NCBI GenBank assembly: GCA_018057825.1
Contig: JAGPCY010000001.1
Coordinates: 186,001-250,000, forward strand
Length of the DNA: 64,000 nucleotides
Source of the DNA: Kofleriaceae bacterium
GTDB lineage: Bacteria; Myxococcota_A; Polyangia; Haliangiales; Haliangiaceae
Direction: 5' to 3'
Position 1 is the stretch's first letter. Every line of letters begins with the position of its first letter. This document shows, in pieces, positions 17,709 through 26,349 of the stretch. Both the position numbers and the translations under genes were made by a program. Below the pieces are notes generated by a model. It searched no databases. It had not been told where the DNA came from and was given only the letters and a program-made list of their open reading frames with translations.

Positions 17709-20491
17709 GCTGGCTGAGCGCGCTGCCGCGAGCGCTCGGGCGTGGGCTGGCGTGGCCGGTCCGCAGGATCGCCCGCACCCGCCTGCGCACCAAGCTGGCG
17801 CTCGCGCTGTCGGTCGCCGCGCTCTTGCCGATGCTGGTGGTGGCGTCCTTGGCGTCGGGAGTCGTGCTCGGCAGCCTCGACCGCGGCCTGCAGCGCGACG
17901 TCGAGCGCCAGCTCGCGGTCGGGCTCAACCTGACCCTGCGCGCGGTCGAGCGCCAGGGCGTCGACGCGGTCGAGCTGGCCGGCCACGACGAGCTGGCGGC
18001 GGCGGTCGGTCAGGGCGAGGCCGCGGTGCGCGAGGTCCTGGCGCGGGCCGCGCCGTACCTGCCGTCGTCGGTGGTCCAGGTCTTCGCCGCCGACGGTCGG
18101 CTCCTGGCCACCGAGATCGTCGGCGGCGACGCCGCGCGCTTCGCCGAGCTGGCGGTCGACGGGCGGGCCGCGACGGTGACCGCCGGCCTGGCGTGGTCGC
18201 GGCGCGTGACCTTCGAGCTGTCGGCCAAGGGCGTGGTGGTGCGGGCGGTGGCGCCGATTGTCGGGCGCTCGCTGCGGCTGTCGGGCGCGGTCGTGGTGTC
18301 GGTCCCCCTCGACGGCGACTTCGCCGACAGCATCAAGGGCGCGCTCGGCGTCGACGTCCTGGTCGGCGGCCTGAACGCCGGGGTGGCGACCTCGACGGTG
18401 CGCGACCGCGACGGCCGGCGGCTGAGCGCGGTCCAGGTCCCGACCGGGGTCCTGCAGCGGGTCCGCGAGCGTCGGCAGCCGGTCGAGACCCTGGCGATCG
18501 CCGGCCGCGAGCACGCGGTGGCGTGGACCGCGCTGGTCGACGATCGCGGTCGCGCGGTCGGGCTGTTCGCGGTGGCGATCGATCGCCGCAGCCTGTCGCG
18601 GGCCCAGCGCGTGGCGTTCCGCTCGCTGGCGATCGGCGCCGCGGTCGCGCTGGTGTTCGCGCTCGGGCTGGCCGCGCTCTTGACCCGCCGGGTCGGGCGG
18701 CCGATCGCGACCCTGCACCGCGGCGCGATCGCGATCGCGCGCGGCGAGCTCGATCAGGTGATCGACGTGCCGGCCGGCGACGAGATCGGCGACCTGGCGG
18801 CGGCCTTCGCGCAGATGACGGCGGCGCTCAAGGAGAACCAGCAACGGCTGGCGGCGCGCATGCGCGAGATGGTGGCGATCCACGACGCCGGCCGGGCGAT
18901 GTCGTCGGTGATCGAGTTCGATCAGGTGTCGGCCAAGGTGGTCGAGTCGATCGCGCGGGTGTTCGAGGTCCGGCTGTGCGCGCTGTTCGCGGTGACCTCG
19001 GCCGGGCGCGCCGATGAGCCGCGGGTGGCGGTGGCCGCGGCGCGGGTCCGCAGGTCGGCGCCGGGGGCGTCGCTCATCGGCGTCGATCCGGCCGACGCTG
19101 CGCCGCTGGCGCCGATCGCGTCTCAGGTCGCGCGGCTGCGCGCGACCCTGCGGATCGACGACGCCTCGGCCGATCCGCGCCGGCGCGACGCCGCCCTGGC
19201 CGCCGGCATCGACGGCTCGCTCCTGGCCACGCCGCTCGAGCGCAAGGGCGCGGTGGTCGGCGTACTGGTGGTCGGCCGGACCCGGCAGCACCGGCCGTTC
19301 CTCGAGGCCGACGCCAACCTGCTGGCGACCTTCGCCGATCAGGCCGCGGCCGCGGTCGAGAACGCTCGGCTCTACGCTCAGGTCCGCGACGCCAGCGAAG
19401 AGCTCGAGGCCAAGGTCCGGCTGCGCACCGCCGAGCTGACCGCGATCAACGCCGAGCTCGGACGCGCCCTGGCGGACCTGCGCGACACCCAGGCCCAGCT
19501 CGTCCTGTCGGAGCGGATGGCCGGCCTGGGCCTCTTGGTGGCCGGCGTCGCCCACGAGATCAACTCGCCGTCGGCGGCGATCCGCGGCGCCGTCGAGGGC
19601 ATGACCGCGGCGATCGGCCGGATCGCCCATCGCCTGCGCGACTTGATCGAGGCCTTGCCCGAGCCGGCGGCGCGGGCCGCGGTGGTGGCCGAGGTCGAGG
19701 ACCACGCGCGCCGGCTGGCCGAGGCCCGGATGCCGACCGGGGCCGCGGTGCGGCGCGCCGCCCGCGAGCTGCGGGGCGCGCTGGCGCCGTGGGGCGAGGC
19801 CGCGATCGAGCTGGCGCCGCGGCTGGCCGAGGCCGGGGCCGACCCCGGGCTGGTGGCGCGGCTGGGCGGGGCAGTGCCGCCGGTGGCGGCGCCGGCGCTG
19901 GTCGCGTACCTGGTCGAGTACGCCGACGTCCATCGGAGCTCGCTGGTGATCGGCAACGCGATCGTCCGCATCCAGCGCATCGTGGGTGCGCTCAAGACCT
20001 ACTCGCACCTCGACGAGGAGCCGACCCGGGTCGCCACCGATCTGCACGAGGGCATCGAGACCACCCTCACCCTGATGGCGTACTCGCTGCGTGATATAAC
20101 CGTGGTGCGGCGTTTCGCCCAGTTGCCATCGGTGCCGATCTTCGTCGACGAGCTCAACCAGGTCTGGACCAACCTGATCCAGAACGCCGTGCAGGCGTGC
20201 GCCGGCAAGGGCACGATCGCGATCGAGACCGCGCTGGCCGAGCCCGACGGCGTCGTCGTGCGGGTCGTCGACGACGGGCCCGGGATCCCCGCCGACATCC
20301 AGCCGCGGATCTTCGAGCCGTTCTTCACCACCAAGCCCAAGGGCGAGGGCACCGGGCTGGGCCTGGGGATCGTCGCCCAGATCGTGGCCAAGCACGCGGG
20401 GCGGGTCCGCTGCGAGTCGGCGCCCGGCCGCACGATGTTCGAGGTCTGGCTGCCGCGCCGGGCCGCGCCGGTGGTCGAGGTGATCGGGTGA
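17705..20491 (+). CDS. Membrane sensor histidine kinase with HAMP and GAF domains, 928 aa
   Basis: ATG 17705 is chosen because it overlaps the preceding stop (ATGA); the longer upstream frame reads Gly/Arg-rich. Order: transmembrane helix about 30-54, periplasmic sensor region about 55-300, second helix about 308-328, HAMP about 330-380, GAF-like domain about 405-560, coiled coil, dimerisation/phosphoacceptor motif GVAHEINSP with His near 617, an unusually long Ala-rich insert to about 750, then the ATPase domain with N-box NQVWTNLIQNAVQ (about 817), DDGPGIP and GTGLGLGI boxes. It probably phosphorylates the response regulator-GGDEF protein encoded next, with which it shares a GTGA overlap. 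Confidence 0.93.
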   Translation: MSWLSALPRALGRGLAWPVRRIARTRLRTKLALALSVAALLPMLVVASLASGVVLGSLDRGLQRDVERQLAVGLNLTLRAVERQGVDAVELAGHDELAAAVGQGEAAVREVLARAAPYLPSSVVQVFAADGRLLATEIVGGDAARFAELAVDGRAATVTAGLAWSRRVTFELSAKGVVVRAVAPIVGRSLRLSGAVVVSVPLDGDFADSIKGALGVDVLVGGLNAGVATSTVRDRDGRRLSAVQVPTGVLQRVRERRQPVETLAIAGREHAVAWTALVDDRGRAVGLFAVAIDRRSLSRAQRVAFRSLAIGAAVALVFALGLAALLTRRVGRPIATLHRGAIAIARGELDQVIDVPAGDEIGDLAAAFAQMTAALKENQQRLAARMREMVAIHDAGRAMSSVIEFDQVSAKVVESIARVFEVRLCALFAVTSAGRADEPRVAVAAARVRRSAPGASLIGVDPADAAPLAPIASQVARLRATLRIDDASADPRRRDAALAAGIDGSLLATPLERKGAVVGVLVVGRTRQHRPFLEADANLLATFADQAAAAVENARLYAQVRDASEELEAKVRLRTAELTAINAELGRALADLRDTQAQLVLSERMAGLGLLVAGVAHEINSPSAAIRGAVEGMTAAIGRIAHRLRDLIEALPEPAARAAVVAEVEDHARRLAEARMPTGAAVRRAARELRGALAPWGEAAIELAPRLAEAGADPGLVARLGGAVPPVAAPALVAYLVEYADVHRSSLVIGNAIVRIQRIVGALKTYSHLDEEPTRVATDLHEGIETTLTLMAYSLRDITVVRRFAQLPSVPIFVDELNQVWTNLIQNAVQACAGKGTIAIETALAEPDGVVVRVVDDGPGIPADIQPRIFEPFFTTKPKGEGTGLGLGIVAQIVAKHAGRVRCESAPGRTMFEVWLPRRAAPVVEVIG

Positions 20492-21552
20492 CCGTGCGCG
20501 AGACCATCCTGTGCGTCGACGACGAGGAGGGCGTGCTGCACGCGCTGCGCCAGCAGCTCGGCGCTCGGTTCGGCCACGAGTGCGAGATCGCGACCGCGTC
20601 GTCGGGGCACGACGCCCTCGAGCTGCTCGACGAGCTCGAGCGCGACGGCGAGCGGATCGCGGTGGTGATCGCCGATCAGATCATGCCGGGCATGAAGGGG
20701 GTCGACCTCCTCGAGCTGGTCGATCGCCGGAGCCCGTCGACGACCAAGATCCTCTTGACCGGCCAGGCCGGGCTCGACGCGGTGGTGTCGGCGATCAACC
20801 GCGCCAACCTGAACCACTACCTGGCCAAGCCGTGGGACGAGGCGTCGCTCCGACTGGCGGTCGAGAACCTGCTGCGGCAGTACCGCCTGACCGCCGAGAA
20901 CCGCGAGCTCATCGCGACCTTGTCGGCGAAGAACCAGGCGCTCCTCGAGATGAACCGCGAGCTCGAGGCCAAGATCCACGAGCGGACCCACGAGCTGGCC
21001 GAGGCCAACGCCCGCCTGGCCCAGCTCGCGGTCACCGACGGCCTGACCGGCCTGTACAACCACCGCCACTTCCACGAGCGCCTGGCCCTCGAGGTCGAGC
21101 GGTCGGCGCGCAACGGCCTGCCGCTGTCGCTGCTCATGATCGACGTCGATCACTTCAAGCACTACAACGATCATCACGGGCACCCGGCCGGCGACGAGGT
21201 GCTGCGGCAGATGGCGCGTCTCCTGGCCGAGGGCCGGCGCGCCAACGATCTGGTGGCGCGCTACGGCGGCGAGGAGTTCGGGCTGGTCCTGGTCGACACC
21301 GCCAAGTTCACGGCGGCCAAGCTGGCCGAGCGGATCCGCGATCGGGTGGCCAGCCACGGCTTCGTCAACGCCGACGCCCAGCCCGGCGGCACGATGTCGA
21401 TCTCTGTCGGCGTGGCGTCGTTCCCCGACGACGCCAGCGACGCCGAGGCGCTGATCCAGGCCGCCGATGACGCGCTGTACGCGGCCAAGCGGGCCGGGCG
21501 CGATCGGGTGGTGCTGGCGGCCAGCGCGGCGATCGATCCGGGCTCCGGGTGA
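20488..21552 (+). CDS. Response regulator with diguanylate cyclase (GGDEF) domain, 354 aa
   Basis: The receiver domain (about 1-125) has acidic pocket DDEEG, phosphoacceptor Asp in VIADQIMPGMK (near 65), a Thr in ILLTGQ and the conserved Lys in LAKPWD. A coiled linker (about 130-180) leads to the GGDEF domain (about 185-345), with active-site GGEEF near 260 and an inhibitory RxxD site (RAND) five residues before it, so product inhibition is likely. It makes c-di-GMP from two GTP. GTG 20488 overlaps the kinase stop (GTGA). It is the output of the three-gene operon starting at 16110. Confidence 0.95.
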   Translation: MTVRETILCVDDEEGVLHALRQQLGARFGHECEIATASSGHDALELLDELERDGERIAVVIADQIMPGMKGVDLLELVDRRSPSTTKILLTGQAGLDAVVSAINRANLNHYLAKPWDEASLRLAVENLLRQYRLTAENRELIATLSAKNQALLEMNRELEAKIHERTHELAEANARLAQLAVTDGLTGLYNHRHFHERLALEVERSARNGLPLSLLMIDVDHFKHYNDHHGHPAGDEVLRQMARLLAEGRRANDLVARYGGEEFGLVLVDTAKFTAAKLAERIRDRVASHGFVNADAQPGGTMSISVGVASFPDDASDAEALIQAADDALYAAKRAGRDRVVLAASAAIDPGSG

Positions 21553-21617
21553 GCCGGGCGGCGGGTGAGCCGGGCGGGAAGGGGTGAGCCGGCCTCGGTT
21601 GCGGTAGGTTCGGGCTA

Positions 21618-22646
21618 ATGACCACGCTCGCTCCGCCCATCCCGATGGACGTCGCCGTGATCGGCGCCGGCAGCTACGGCACCGGTCTGGCCCTGGTCGC
21701 CGCCGCCGCCGGCCACCGCGTGACCCTGTGGTGCCGCGGTGAGGCCATGGCGGCCGAGCTGATGGCCAGCCGCGAGAACCGCGCGTACCTGCCGGGGTAC
21801 CGCCTGCCCGACGCCGTGACCGTGACCGCCGACCTCGAGGTCGCGATCCGCGGCAAGGCGATCGTCGTCGGTGTGACGCCGTCCCACGCGATCCGCGACG
21901 TCCTCGGCCGGGCCGCGGCCTGGCTCGAGCCCGACGTGATCGTGGTGAACGCGTCGAAGGGCCTCGAGGACGGCACGCTCCAGACCATCGATCGGGTCTA
22001 CGCCGACATCTTCCCGGAGCGCATCGCCGGCCGCGCGACGTTTCTGTCGGGGCCGACCTTCGCCGCCGAGATCGCCGGTGGGATGCCGTCGGCGATCGTC
22101 CTGGCCGGGCGCGATCCGGCGACCGCGGCGTTGGTCCAGCGGGCGCTGTCGACCGATCGGTTCCGCACCTACGTGACCGACGACGTGATCGGCGTGCTGG
22201 TCGGCGGCGCGATCAAGAACGTGGTCGCGATCGCCGCCGGCGTGTCCGACGGCCTGGGCTTCGGCTCGAACGCCCGGGCCGCCCTCATCACCCGCGGGCT
22301 GGCCGAGATCACCCGGGTCGGGGTGGCGATGGGGGCCGATCCGGTGACCTTCGCCGGGCTGTCGGGGATGGGCGACCTGGTGCTCACCTGCTCGAGCGAC
22401 ACCTCGCGCAACCGCAAGGTCGGGCTGGCGCTGGGGCGCGGCCAGACCATGGCCGAGATCCTGGCCGAGATGCGGATGGTCGCCGAGGGCGTGAAGACCA
22501 CCAAGGTGGCGCACGATCTGGCGGCCAAGCTGGGCGTGCCGGCGCCGATCACCGACGTCATGTACGCGATCGTCCACGACGGCGTGCCGGCCAAGGCGGC
22601 GATGCAGCGCCTGACGCAGCGCCAGCTCCGCGCCGAGAAGGACTGA
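21618..22646 (+). CDS. gpsA: NAD(P)-dependent glycerol-3-phosphate dehydrogenase, 342 aa
   Basis: Reduces dihydroxyacetone phosphate to sn-glycerol 3-phosphate for phospholipid synthesis. It has the dinucleotide motif VIGAGSYGTGLA (about 13-24), NASKGLE, the SGPTFAAEIAGG motif (near 148), and catalytic Lys in GGAIKNVVAIAAG (near 198). The C-terminal helical domain includes GLSGMGDLVLTCSS and RNRKVG. The length is typical. ATG 21645, nine codons in, is an alternative start. Between it and the upstream operon are three copies of GTGAGCCGG (21548-21595). Confidence 0.97.
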   Translation: MTTLAPPIPMDVAVIGAGSYGTGLALVAAAAGHRVTLWCRGEAMAAELMASRENRAYLPGYRLPDAVTVTADLEVAIRGKAIVVGVTPSHAIRDVLGRAAAWLEPDVIVVNASKGLEDGTLQTIDRVYADIFPERIAGRATFLSGPTFAAEIAGGMPSAIVLAGRDPATAALVQRALSTDRFRTYVTDDVIGVLVGGAIKNVVAIAAGVSDGLGFGSNARAALITRGLAEITRVGVAMGADPVTFAGLSGMGDLVLTCSSDTSRNRKVGLALGRGQTMAEILAEMRMVAEGVKTTKVAHDLAAKLGVPAPITDVMYAIVHDGVPAKAAMQRLTQRQLRAEKD

Positions 22647-22669
22647 CCCCGCGGGGCGCCGGCGGCGCG

Positions 22670-22691
22670 GCGCGGCTACGCGAGGCCGCGC
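22670..22691. terminator. Hairpin between convergent genes
   Basis: GCGCGGC (22670-22676) pairs with GCCGCGC (22685-22691) across an 8-base loop. It lies between the ends of gpsA and the minus-strand lipoprotein gene, so it could end both transcripts. There is no T-run on either side, and GC-rich hairpins arise easily by chance here. Confidence 0.35.
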
Positions 22692-22694
22692 GAG

Positions 22695-23615
22695 TCAACG
22701 CGGGAACAGGTCGTCCCGCGCGGCGATGATCTGGGCGCAGGTCGTGCCGGGCGCGACCCGGACCGCGCGGAACGTCGACGGCGTGCCGGGCTGCTGGGTG
22801 ATGATCGGGTTCAGGTTCTTGACCGCGCCGATCTGCGACGGCGTGCACGCGCCGCCGGTGGCCAGGTGGCAGCCGAGGATGCCCTGCTGGATCGAGGCGT
22901 CGATCTCGCCGAGGATGAGGTCGGTCGAGAACACCTCGCCGGTCAGCGCGAACTGGGTCCGCAAGCTGACGTAGACCTCGTCGAGGTTGACCGCCGGCAC
23001 GTCGTAGGCGCGCAGGGTCGCGCCCGGCTTGGCGTCGCCCTCCTGGTCGCACGCGCAGTTGACGCCGATGGCCAGCGCGCACGCGGTGTCGGCCGACGGC
23101 GGGCAGAACCGGAACCGGCCCTCGGCGTCGGCCTCCGGCAACGGCTGGCTGCCGGCGGTGGCGGCCTCGAGGACCGCGCCCAGGACCAGGGTGAAGCGCT
23201 CGGTGGTCAAGGTCGCGCAGGTCGCGCTGTCGGAGGTCAGGGTGCCGCTGCCGGTGACCCCGGCGACCGAGGCGACGGTGGCCTCGGGGACCTCGAACCG
23301 GATCGGCCGCTCCTGGCCGGAGATCGGGATCGCCGGGATCTCGATCGCGCAGGCCTCGGCGGTGACCGCGACCGCGGTGCCGTTCTGATCGATGTCGAGG
23401 GCGATCAACAGCTCGGCGGTGGTGTCGACCTCGACCAGGCCGGAGGCGTTGACGTGGACGTTCAAGGTGCCGAGCACGGCCGCGCGGCCATCGAGGGGCG
23501 CGAAGGTGCCACCGGGCACGCACTGCTCGCCGAACACCCGGGCGTCGACCTGGTCGCCGCCTCCGGCCGGCCCGCAGGCGGCGAGGGTGGACGCGAGGAC
23601 CAAGGGCAGTCGCAT
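22695..23615 (-). CDS. Putative lipoprotein of unknown function, 306 aa
   Basis: Signal peptide with lipobox (STLAACG, Cys about residue 14). The mature protein is beta-rich and contains about ten Cys residues (for example CAIEI, CATLTTERF, GVNCACDQEG, GCHLATGGAC), suggesting disulphides outside the cytoplasm. No catalytic motif and no family recognised. It is convergent with gpsA. Its start is about 90 bases from the divergent FadL-type porin gene at 23705, so the two may share a control region; the neighbouring porins make an outer-membrane transport role possible. Confidence 0.7.
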   Translation of the reverse strand: MRLPLVLASTLAACGPAGGGDQVDARVFGEQCVPGGTFAPLDGRAAVLGTLNVHVNASGLVEVDTTAELLIALDIDQNGTAVAVTAEACAIEIPAIPISGQERPIRFEVPEATVASVAGVTGSGTLTSDSATCATLTTERFTLVLGAVLEAATAGSQPLPEADAEGRFRFCPPSADTACALAIGVNCACDQEGDAKPGATLRAYDVPAVNLDEVYVSLRTQFALTGEVFSTDLILGEIDASIQQGILGCHLATGGACTPSQIGAVKNLNPIITQQPGTPSTFRAVRVAPGTTCAQIIAARDDLFPR

Positions 23616-23704
23616 CCCGCCACGCTACCACCACTGGGGCGCCGCCAGTGCGACCGCGATCACCGCGGTGGACGGCGCGCCGCCGGGGATGATACTCGGT
23701 CGCG

Positions 23705-25042
23705 ATGGCTCGGGTCCGCGCGTTCGTCGCCCTGGTCGCGGTCGCCGCGCCGGCGGTCGCCCACGCCAACCCGATCGAGCTGTTCGGGTTCGGCAGCCGC
23801 CATGGCGCCCACGCCGGGGCCGGGGTCGCCGACGTCGACGACATGGCCGCGACGTGGATGAACCCGGCCGGGCTGGCCGCCGGGCGCCGGACCCTGACGA
23901 CCGGGCTCCTGGGCGCGGTCTCGAACCTGCGGGCCGAGGGCCAGCGCCTGCCGCTGGCCCAGCCCGGCGGCGGGCTGTTCGGCCTGACCCTGCCGGCGCC
24001 CCTGGGCGGCCCGCTGGCGGGCCGGGTCGGCCTGGGCCTGGGCATGTATGTGCTGCCGACGTCGATCGTCCGGATTACCGCGCGCTTCCCGGATCAGCCG
24101 TTCTTCCCGTATTACCAGGGTCGCGCGGAGCGCCTGGTGATCGTGCCTGGCGTCGGGGTCGCCCTGGGCGGCGGCTGGTCGGTCGGGGTGGCCGCCAACT
24201 TCCTGGCGGGGCTGACCGGTGGGATCGAGGCCGGCGAGGGCGCGACCCGCGCGCTCGAGGCTCGGGTCGACGAGGTCGTGCCGGCGGTGGCGCGGCTGGT
24301 GGCCGGCGTGACCTGGCGACCGCGCCGCGATCTGGCGGTGGCCGCGGTCTTTCGCCAGCGCTTCGAGGTGCCGTTTCAGACCACCGCGGAGACCGAGGTC
24401 GCCGGCGAGCCGATCGATCTCGACCTGGCGGCGACCGGGCAGTTCTCGCCGCATCAGGTCGCGGTCGGCGCGACCTGGCGGCCGCCCGGCGGCGCGATCC
24501 ACCTCGACCTCGGCTACGCCCGGTGGTCGACCTACCCCGGGCCCTTCGTCGCGGTCGGCAGCGCCCTGCCGCTGGTCGGTCAGCTCGCGGCCGAGCTGCC
24601 GGCGGTGCCGTGGCGCGACACGGTGTCGGCGCGGCTGGCCGGCGACTGGACGATCACCGAGCGGGTCACGGCGCGCGGCGGCTACGGGTTCGAGACCTCG
24701 CCGGTGCCAGCCGAGCAGCCCGGCGTGACCAACCTGCTCGACGGCCCCAAGCACACGGTCGGCCTCGGCCTGGGGCTGGCGTGGCCGCGCGCCCTCGGCG
24801 GCAAGGGCCTGCGCCTCGAGCTGCACGGCCAGGCCCAGCTCGTCGGCAGCCGCGCGATCGCCAAGACCCTCTTGCCGGCCGGCTCGACCGCCGGCAGCTT
24901 CGAGGGGCTGCGCGACGAGGTCACCGACGATCCGAGCGACCCGGCGACCCAGGGCGCGCAGATCTCGAACCCCGGCTACCCGGGGCTCGACTCGGGCGGC
25001 CAGGTGTTCTCGGGCGGCCTCACCGTCGAGGTCGGGCTGTGA
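23705..25042 (+). CDS. FadL/OmpP1/TodX-family outer-membrane protein, 445 aa
   Basis: Signal peptide (cleavage near AHANP, about residue 22), then the N-terminal hatch of FadL-type channels for hydrophobic solutes: FGFGSRHGAHAGAGVADVDD followed by TWMNPAGLA. The rest alternates short beta strands, ending with VFSGGLTVEVGL and C-terminal residue Leu, as in barrels that end with a hydrophobic residue. First gene of a three-gene operon: its stop overlaps the start of a second FadL-like gene (GTGA). Likely imports a lipophilic compound across the outer membrane; ligand unknown. Confidence 0.85.
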   Translation: MARVRAFVALVAVAAPAVAHANPIELFGFGSRHGAHAGAGVADVDDMAATWMNPAGLAAGRRTLTTGLLGAVSNLRAEGQRLPLAQPGGGLFGLTLPAPLGGPLAGRVGLGLGMYVLPTSIVRITARFPDQPFFPYYQGRAERLVIVPGVGVALGGGWSVGVAANFLAGLTGGIEAGEGATRALEARVDEVVPAVARLVAGVTWRPRRDLAVAAVFRQRFEVPFQTTAETEVAGEPIDLDLAATGQFSPHQVAVGATWRPPGGAIHLDLGYARWSTYPGPFVAVGSALPLVGQLAAELPAVPWRDTVSARLAGDWTITERVTARGGYGFETSPVPAEQPGVTNLLDGPKHTVGLGLGLAWPRALGGKGLRLELHGQAQLVGSRAIAKTLLPAGSTAGSFEGLRDEVTDDPSDPATQGAQISNPGYPGLDSGGQVFSGGLTVEVGL

Positions 25043-26349
25043 GGGCGGCTGGGTACGCGCTGGTCGCGACCGCGGCCCTGGCGGCGACCGTGGCCCTGGC
25101 GGCGACCGTCGGCGCGGCGGTCGCCGATCCACTCGAGCAGTACGGCTTCGGCGGCGCCGCCGCCGGGCAGGGCGGCGCGGTCACCGCGACCGCGGTCGGC
25201 GCGCCGGCGGCCCATCACCAGCCGGCCGGGGTCGCCCTGGCCACGCTGCCCGAGGCCACGGTCGGCTGGAGCGTGGGCTGGATGGGCCTCGAGCTCGACG
25301 GTCGCGACGCCGGCGTCGAGGCGGTCCACGGCACCTCGCTCGGCCTGGCGATCCCGATCGCCCTCGGGCCCGAGGTCCGCGGCGGCGTCGGCCTGGCGCT
25401 GTACCTGCCGGACCAGTACCTGGCGCGGATCCGCCTGGCGCCGATCACCGAGCCGCGCTTCGTGCTCCTCGACAACGACGCCCGGATCGTCGTCGAGCCG
25501 GTGGCCGCGGTGGCCTACCAGGACAAGCTGGCGCTCGGCGTCGGGGCGTCGCTCCTGGCCGACGCCCGCTCGCGCAAGATCGTCTTCGACGTCGGCGTGG
25601 TGGCCGGCGACAAGGTCGGCGAGGCCGAGCTCGACGTCGAGCTGCCGCCGCGGGTCGCGCCGCTCATCGGGCTGTGGTTGCGCCCGCACCCGCGGGTCCG
25701 GGCCGGGTTGACCTACCGCGGCCAGCTCTCGCTCGATCTGGCCCTCGACATCCTGGCCAACGTCGAGGTCGCCGGGGTGGTGACCGGCGACGCGCTGATC
25801 GCGCTTCGGGCCAGCGACTACTTCACGCCGGCGCGCTTGACCGGCGCGCTCGCGGTCGACCTGGGCGACCGCGCCACCATCGCCGGCGAGGTGGTGTGGA
25901 GTCGGTGGTCGGCCTTCCCGCGGCCCCCTGATCTCGACGTCCTGGTCGCCCTCGACATCACGCCGCCCTTGGTGTCCACCGACGCGCCGGCCCCCGACTT
26001 CGCCGACACCGTCGGGGTTCGCCTCGGCGGCGAGGTCCGCGCCGACCTGGCGCCCGGGCCGCTGGCGATCCGCGCCGGGTTCGGCTACGTGCCATCGCCG
26101 GTGCCGCCGCAGACCGGCCTCACCAGCTACGCCGACGGCGATCGCCTCGAGCTGGCCGCCGGGGTTGGGCTCGAGCTGGCCGACGCCCGGCCGATCCTGA
26201 CCAAGCCGATCGCGATCGATCTCGGGTTGCGCTGGCAGCACGTCGCTGCGGCCTTGACCCAGAAGGACGCCGGGGCCTTCCCCGGCCAGGCGTTCTCGTC
26301 GGGCGGCGACCTGGTCCACGCGACCCTGACCACGACGGTGAGGTTCTGA
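25039..26349 (+). CDS. Second FadL-like outer-membrane protein, 436 aa
   Basis: GTG 25039 overlaps the preceding stop (GTGA). The signal peptide ends at AVADP (about residue 30), then comes a hatch-like segment EQYGFGGAAAGQGGAVTATA and a position equivalent to the NPAG motif reading HHQPAGVALA. The rest is a beta barrel ending LTTTVRF with the C-terminal Phe needed for BAM insertion. It is diverged from its neighbour but of the same length and plan, so the pair may be an old duplication or a two-protein channel. Ligand unknown. Confidence 0.8.
   Translation: MRAAGYALVATAALAATVALAATVGAAVADPLEQYGFGGAAAGQGGAVTATAVGAPAAHHQPAGVALATLPEATVGWSVGWMGLELDGRDAGVEAVHGTSLGLAIPIALGPEVRGGVGLALYLPDQYLARIRLAPITEPRFVLLDNDARIVVEPVAAVAYQDKLALGVGASLLADARSRKIVFDVGVVAGDKVGEAELDVELPPRVAPLIGLWLRPHPRVRAGLTYRGQLSLDLALDILANVEVAGVVTGDALIALRASDYFTPARLTGALAVDLGDRATIAGEVVWSRWSAFPRPPDLDVLVALDITPPLVSTDAPAPDFADTVGVRLGGEVRADLAPGPLAIRAGFGYVPSPVPPQTGLTSYADGDRLELAAGVGLELADARPILTKPIAIDLGLRWQHVAAALTQKDAGAFPGQAFSSGGDLVHATLTTTVRF

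Noticed and set aside
21548-21595. Three GTGAGCCGG repeats as a regulatory array
   Set aside because: Short, GC-rich and partly within the end of the preceding gene; likely chance or local slippage.
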